A DNA stretch of 64,000 bases, from positions 496,001 to 560,000 of the forward strand of contig NBBA01000015.1 of assembly GCA_002794785.1 (NCBI GenBank), written 5' to 3'. Both the position numbers and the translations under genes were made by a program. Below are positions 58,767 to 64,000 of the stretch, one piece after another. Origin of the DNA: Coniferiporia sulphurascens. Its lineage: Eukaryota; Basidiomycota; Agaricomycetes; Hymenochaetales; Hymenochaetaceae. The notes below the pieces were generated by a model. It was not told the DNA's origin, ran no database searches, and saw only the letters and a list, made by a program, of their open reading frames with translations. The first letter of the stretch is position 1; each line of letters starts with the position of its first letter.

Positions 58767-59700
58767 TTACACAACTCCGTAAATCTCACAATAGGAAACA
58801 CACACCGTAATAATCAAGCTGCAAACCAATAAATAGCTCATGGACCATGGCCCGTTTCGTCCCGCGCTAAGGAGAAAGAAGCACACGCGCGGAGGGATAA
58901 GCGAGAAGCGGAAGAAGCACAAAGGGAAAGAAAGAAGCCCCCTCCCTCCGAGTTCTGTTCTCCGTCCGTGAGTTACTCTCCCCGAACTCGGCATCTCCCG
59001 CATCTCTCCCCATTGGCTCCGCGCGCAAGGGGGCGGGCGCTTGAGCCTGAGCTTGCGCCTGCCGTCTGCCGCACGTTGTGTGCTTCGCGCCTTCGCGCTG
59101 TGTGCTGCGTGCTGCGCGCGGCGGGGGCGTTGTATTGTCCTTGTCCGTCGGGGGTTCGGGTTTCGGGCCCTCGGGCTTTGGGCCTTTTCCTCCCCCCGTT
59201 AGTCCTTCCCCTCGCTGCTTCCTTTCGCTCTGTCGCCCTTTCCTCCCTCGTTTTGGTCCTTAATATTGGCCCCTTGGTCCGCCCACAATATCAGGAGCTA
59301 GGCCGTAGAACAGCCAACGCCAAAGCCAAACTTAAAGTAGCATTGCTGTTAGTGCTATGTGCGCGCCGCGCGCGCTACGCCATGCGCACCACATGCGCCT
59401 CTGCGCCTTGCGCTTCCGCCTCGCCCAAATGGCGGATAAACATGGGCGGTTCTGTGGGGAAAAAAAGAAAGGGGTGTTGGATTTCGTATTTTTCGAGGAA
59501 TTCGTATCTCGCCTCCCAGGCCTCTCGCTCTGCGCTAGCTATCTGACAACGTTTATGATCTAAACCAATCCTGCGTTACGTCCAACAACAATAACCAAAC
59601 TTCGTAATCCCGTTCGACCCAGCCCCAGCCCCAGCTCCGACTCCTTGAAATTCCAGACACAATTACCCAAGCTATAGTGAAATACATATGTACTTAAGTA
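58767..59700. other. Empty LINE site and GC-rich stretch of the right arm
   Basis: The uninterrupted counterpart of the LINE insertion point is near 58,770. It is followed by GC-rich DNA with a 192-codon frame (58,968-59,546, +) partly matching the left arm; see the left-arm entry. Coding status is unresolved. Confidence 0.4.
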
Positions 59701-59708
59701 TCCACTAT

Positions 59709-60119
59709 CTATTTCCGCCGATAGCCGCTAGAACAACGTACCAACCCACACTTAACTCTTATACTTCGGACCGAAAACGTGCGCAGCCGAGCTAGCTCCC
59801 GAGTCCCATATTCGGCTCGGGGGTAGCCGGAAGACACAGCCGTGCTACTCCATTCGTGTTGAGCACCGGCCGTGCCGAGCCGCGAGGCCGGGACGAGACG
59901 AAACTTGGGTGACGACGGTTCAACTGGCAACGATCTGCGTTTCTGCCGCTTTGCGGTTGCTGGTTTTCGGTCTGCGCCGTTTCTCGCTCCCGCGTCCCGG
60001 CACCGGGTAGCCAGAATCGCAATCATAGTTGTAACCATAATCACAGTCGCAACCAGCCAGCCACCCATCCCAACAGCCGTGAATGTGAATCCGTGATCAT
60101 CCCCCGGCGGAACTTGCAC
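59709..60119 (-). other. Candidate exon with one hydrophobic segment, unknown
   Basis: About 137 codons open on minus between a TAG near 60,134 and a stop at 59,709, with a membrane-like segment MGGWLVATVIMVTTMIAIL followed by a basic, Arg-rich tail. There is no ATG at the left end (the first ATG is just before the hydrophobic part), so it would have to be an internal exon or a shorter protein. The left-arm counterpart (about 33,845-34,275) is frameshifted. It has no family and is reported only as a possibility. Confidence 0.2.
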
Positions 60120-63100
60120 GGGTTCTGCTCCGAGCTACTCGCTCCACATACAGCTCATAAAACGGAACAAAATAAAACAAAAGATGAACAAAAGACGAAT
60201 GAAAGAGACGTCGGCTCACGTTCGGTCTCTGGCCGATGGCCGACCGTACTACCGTAGACGCTCCCCACCTCTCTCTGCGCGCGAAACTAAATATACCAGC
60301 TCCTTATTTTACAGGCATTAACGCCCAAATCCCTTTTTGTAATCGCCTCGAACGGCACAGCCTAAGGACTCCGGTCCTTTCTCTGCTCCCACCCCTTCTC
60401 GGACCCTGCACCCCAAGCCAGAACTACGCCGCGGGACGTTACATCATAGATCAGTAAGGGCATTAATATTGCTATACAGCCTCTACTCTCCTCCCCACGA
60501 CCCTATTCGACACCTAACCCTAATCCAGAATCCAAAAGTAAACTAGACCCGTTCGGGCAGCCGCCGCAAAGTAATAAAAGAGTACCAATAGCTTATCACA
60601 GCAAAAGCGGCGCGGGCGCTTGGACGATCTTCTTTTCACGTGCTTTTCTTGCCCGTTGATCTGTTTTGGCCGTCTTTCAAATTCGTCCTTTCTTTGTCTT
60701 TTCTTTTTCCTCGGTACCCCTTGCGCGATGCTTCCTCCTTCTTCCTTCTTACTTCGGCATGATGATGATGATGATGGGTGGGTGGACTTCGGTCCATACG
60801 TCTGGTACGAGTGTGAGTCTGTGTGATGGCTTCGCGAGTTCTTATGCTTTGACAGAAAGGAACTCGGGCGTACTAAGATGTGTGGCGTGCGTCCCGTGCT
60901 AGAACGCTGGCTTTGGCGCTCGTCGCCCGCGCCTCCGGCGAGTCTCGACGTGCATTAATTATACGCGTCCGGGGCGAACGTGGAAATCGACATTCTAGCA
61001 TACAGAACAAAGAGCTACTCTAGCCCCCGCTGGGCGCCTATCTCTAGTTCGAGGCGTGAGGCGTTAAACACTAACGAGCATTGCTCCTTCCCCAACTCCC
61101 ACCTCCCAGCTTCCAGCTTCCAGCCTTCCACACTTCCTTTTCACTCCGAACAAGACGAAGGTTTAGAGAATATGCGAAATCACGAAAAGATAATCATAAA
61201 AAAAGGAAAAGGAAAACCGCAGGTGTTTAGCGCGCGCGCGCGCTTAATTTGCTCCACGCGCGTCTACTACGACGACAACGACGACAGCGGCGATGATGAC
61301 GCTGAGTCCGTTTGAAGCTCTATTCCGCTCCGTTCGCATGTGAACGTGAAGGAAATGTTGAGTACAGGAATTGAATTTGAATTTGAGTAAAATAGAGAAC
61401 AATGGACCTGAGGCCAGTTAAGCGCGGACGAAATGAAAGCAGAATAGAGGGTCTGAGCCACACACGGCGACGGTCACACAACCAACTCTGGCGCCCTGCC
61501 GCTTTCTGATATGGCCCGTCATTAATAATGACTTCGCGGCTCCGCGCCTGCACCTAGACCTCTTTGCACAGCGGACGGATCACCATCACATCAACACTCA
61601 GGACCCAAATCACACAGTACACATGGCCCACATTGATCGTGTGCACAGTGTGCAGCGCATAGGACACATTTTTTTCTACACACTAAACCGTGTGTGTACG
61701 TTATTGCTGTATGGTGTCGGTGCGGTTTTTATTTCACTTGTATCATATCACATCGCCGCATCGCCGCATCAGCGTACCGCCGCGCCTTCTATCGCGTTAT
61801 CTGATTCTCGGGATTAGACTTATTGGGACTAGGATCGGGGTTTCCCCACTTCGCAGCTCCCTTTCCGTAATTTGGTGGCGTCGGGCTGGGACGTATCACA
61901 TATCAAAAATCACACAGCTTAATTCTCACAGCCCACATGATATCACTGGCTCAAATTGCAGAGTCGGATCAGCAGATCAACGAATTACAGATCAGAAAAA
62001 AATTATATCGCGCATTGCTCGCTTTGCCATGGGGAAGCGGAGGCAGAGACAAAGATGGAAATGTTGAGCGCTTTCAAGTGGTACATATGTACTATGCGGC
62101 CGCCGTGAACTGCGTATCGTGAAGACTGCTGACCTCGTCTTGCACTTGCGACAGACACGATGCAATGATTGTTCCTTCTTTGCTTTTTTCTTTCGAGTGC
62201 CTTCATTCCTGCAGTGCAATTGCTACTAGTACTGGCCAATGCGGTTATGTTATTTCCGGCGGACGGAGCTCCACGCTAGTTTCCTTGCTTTACAAGTAAG
62301 ACTGGTCGCTCGAAACCAGTTAATTCTAGGGTCCCAGGGAGCGAGAACAAGGCCAATACGAAAACTGAAACAAAAACGCAAGTAAAGCACAAATCGCGCA
62401 ACGGAAGAACATAGAGTGAACATATGGTACACGCGCAGCCTCGCTCCATAGCCCACATGGGCCTATGGAACTAGACGCCCACCCTCAAACCATCGTCGAC
62501 GATCTACTCACAGCCCAGTAACGCATACACCCGATCTGGAAGGGCCGGAGACGCGCAGCTGCACAACGGGTACTGATCGCAGCGTCAGGTCTCAAAAGTT
62601 TTTCCCTTCTTTTTCCTTTTGCTATCGCTGCCCATTTTCCGAAAGCCGAAATCTCTATTTCCGATCAGTCTCGATCGACGATAGGACACATCCGTTATGA
62701 GCAACCGCCGATCAGCACCGTCACCAGCATCGGCATCAGCATCGGTAGATCGGCCTCGGGGAACGGCAGCGGCTTCGGCATAAGGAGTGTCGCCGTGTCG
62801 GGGAGTCGGCGTTGCGGGGATGCGGGACAGTAGGATTGCTTGCCGCGGCAACCTCCGGCACACTCGCCATATGCATGCGCCGTTTATTGACATTTGGCCT
62901 AATTTGGGAATTCAGGGCTGCAAAGGTACGCAGATGTCCGGACGTCCAGATGTTCCGATGCGTGAAAAAAAGGGAAGGTAGAGGAATATGGTTTGTTAAA
63001 AGAGGTTACCGTACAGCCAAAACTATCAAAAGAGCGGAAACAGGACGGCCGCGCACTGAGAAATGCCAAGCACCGTGTTTCGCGCAAAGTAGAGAGGAAA

Positions 63101-64000
63101 AAACGCGCGTTCCTCGAGGCGGAGAGGATACACATACATATGTATAGGTATATATACACTTACATATGTGTGTACCTCATCGGTGGCGATATGAATCCGC
63201 GAGTCCAATCAGCGACTCAGTATTTCAGCAAGTCAGCAAATTAGGTGCATTGCGGTGCTAGGCTACGTGAGCCAGCTTCCGCGTTCTTCTCGGAGTTGAT
63301 TCAGTGCATGTGGTGTATACGCCCTCTCGTCCCATCAGCAAATACTTTAGTGCCACACACGAAACCGGATTAAGTATGTATTCTTACTCCTACACGTGTC
63401 AAGCTAACCGGACAGGCGCCGGGTGGCGACCCTTCTTGACTGCTTTATACAGTATGTGACCCGCGCGCTTAACTCAACTCTAACTGTCTGCCGAGGTTCT
63501 AATTGGCGCGCTACTTCTTACCATAGCTGCTAGAAGAAGAACCAGAGCAAGGGTGCGCGAACTTACTTTTTATATTTATTTACTTAATGTACAGTAATGT
63601 ATAGCCCGCGCTTGTGATGAATTGCGATTGTTGACTTGGTGGGATCCGGACGCTGTTGACGCTATCTGGAATCTCTATTGGTCTCGCGCTAGTGGGAGAT
63701 TATATCTTTTTTCTTTTCTCCTCGCCTCTTTGTCCTGTCGTTGGACGCCCTCCTAGGTACTTCCTTCCTTCTTTCTTCTCTTCCCGCATTAGTCCCCCAA
63801 ATAAATTCAGGTTCGGATTTCAGATATATGCCTCACTCGCTTCGGAAGTCGGGACACAGTGGAAGCTATAGCAAGGATGTCTCCGATTCGGCGAGAAGGT
63901 CCGCCGAGCGCGTTATTTGGACATATAAACACACCCCTTTCTTCATATAAATACGTACGTACACGCGTATACGCGTACAGTAAGGACTATTAATCTTCCG
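60120..64000. other. Outer non-coding part of the right arm
   Basis: No gene supported. It matches 30,115-33,850 in reverse. It contains GCGCGCGCGCGCGC, ACGACGACAACGACGACAG, a GATGAT microsatellite and CATCGCCGCATCGCCGCATCAGCG repeats, most with copy numbers different from the left arm. Confidence 0.4.

Larger units (their letters stand above)
54976..64000 (-). repeat. Right arm of the giant inverted repeat (continues past the window)
   Basis: Reverse-complement counterpart of 30,115-42,007 without the LINE. Landmarks: TEA gene, empty LINE site near 58,770, GC-rich block 59,000-59,400, (GC)n at 61,232-61,245, GATGATGATGATGATG at 60,763-60,778, and the end ATTAATAGT... matching 30,115 onward. 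No end is seen inside the window. Confidence 0.9.

Noticed and set aside
1..64000. tRNA, rRNA and CRISPR features
   Set aside because: No tRNA-like TTCGA arm with matching stem, no rRNA-like sequence, and no regularly spaced short repeats were found by eye; a covariance-model scan could still find a tRNA.
30115..64000. The inverted repeat as an assembly fold-back artefact
   Set aside because: The arms differ by a LINE with a target duplication, many indels, different microsatellite lengths and a coding frameshift; a fold-back would be near-identical.

Overview
The window looks like nuclear DNA of a filamentous basidiomycete, probably an agaricomycete. Genes carry many short GT-AG introns of about 50-70 bp and pyrimidine-rich leaders. 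A 5'-truncated RNase H-bearing LINE is present, and the recognisable families (FAD aromatic hydroxylases, TKL-type kinases, a membrane-anchored GH5 exo-beta-1,3-glucanase, a TEA/ATTS transcription factor) are typical of such fungi. All exon models below were spliced by hand from reading frames and GT/AG sites; no search was run.

Layout: (1) 1-7,080 holds two divergent FAD hydroxylase genes, with an inverted-repeat element (MITE-like) between them. (2) 7,081-9,228 is non-coding and contains a cluster of GGGCACGCCC-type palindromes. (3) 9,229-12,372 splices to one 843-residue protein with two protein kinase domains in tandem. (4) 12,553-28,120 holds two successive copies (A1, A2) of a 6.6-8.4 kb unit: a decayed GH5 glucanase on +, about 4 kb of repeated non-coding DNA, then, in A1 only, a third FAD hydroxylase on -. 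(5) 30,115-42,007 is the left arm of a very large inverted repeat. It holds an apparently intact TEA-domain gene and a LINE with a 14-bp target duplication. (6) 42,030-49,750 is a third copy of the unit (A3), with only the tail of the glucanase and a dead FAD hydroxylase. (7) 49,750-54,959 is mostly unassigned low-complexity DNA. (8) 54,976-64,000 is the right arm, with a second TEA gene carrying a one-base frameshift; the arm runs off the window.

The architecture is repeated duplication. Four FAD hydroxylase copies (two intact, one intact as far as the window shows, one dead) share the same intron positions and a TATA-like box about 70-80 bp before the ATG. Three glucanase copies have decayed in different ways. 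Two diverged inverted arms flank about 13 kb, and the LINE sits in one arm only, so it inserted after the arms formed. The strongest leads are the tandem dual-kinase gene, the large inverted repeat with its two differently damaged TEA genes, and the serial GH5-FAD unit.
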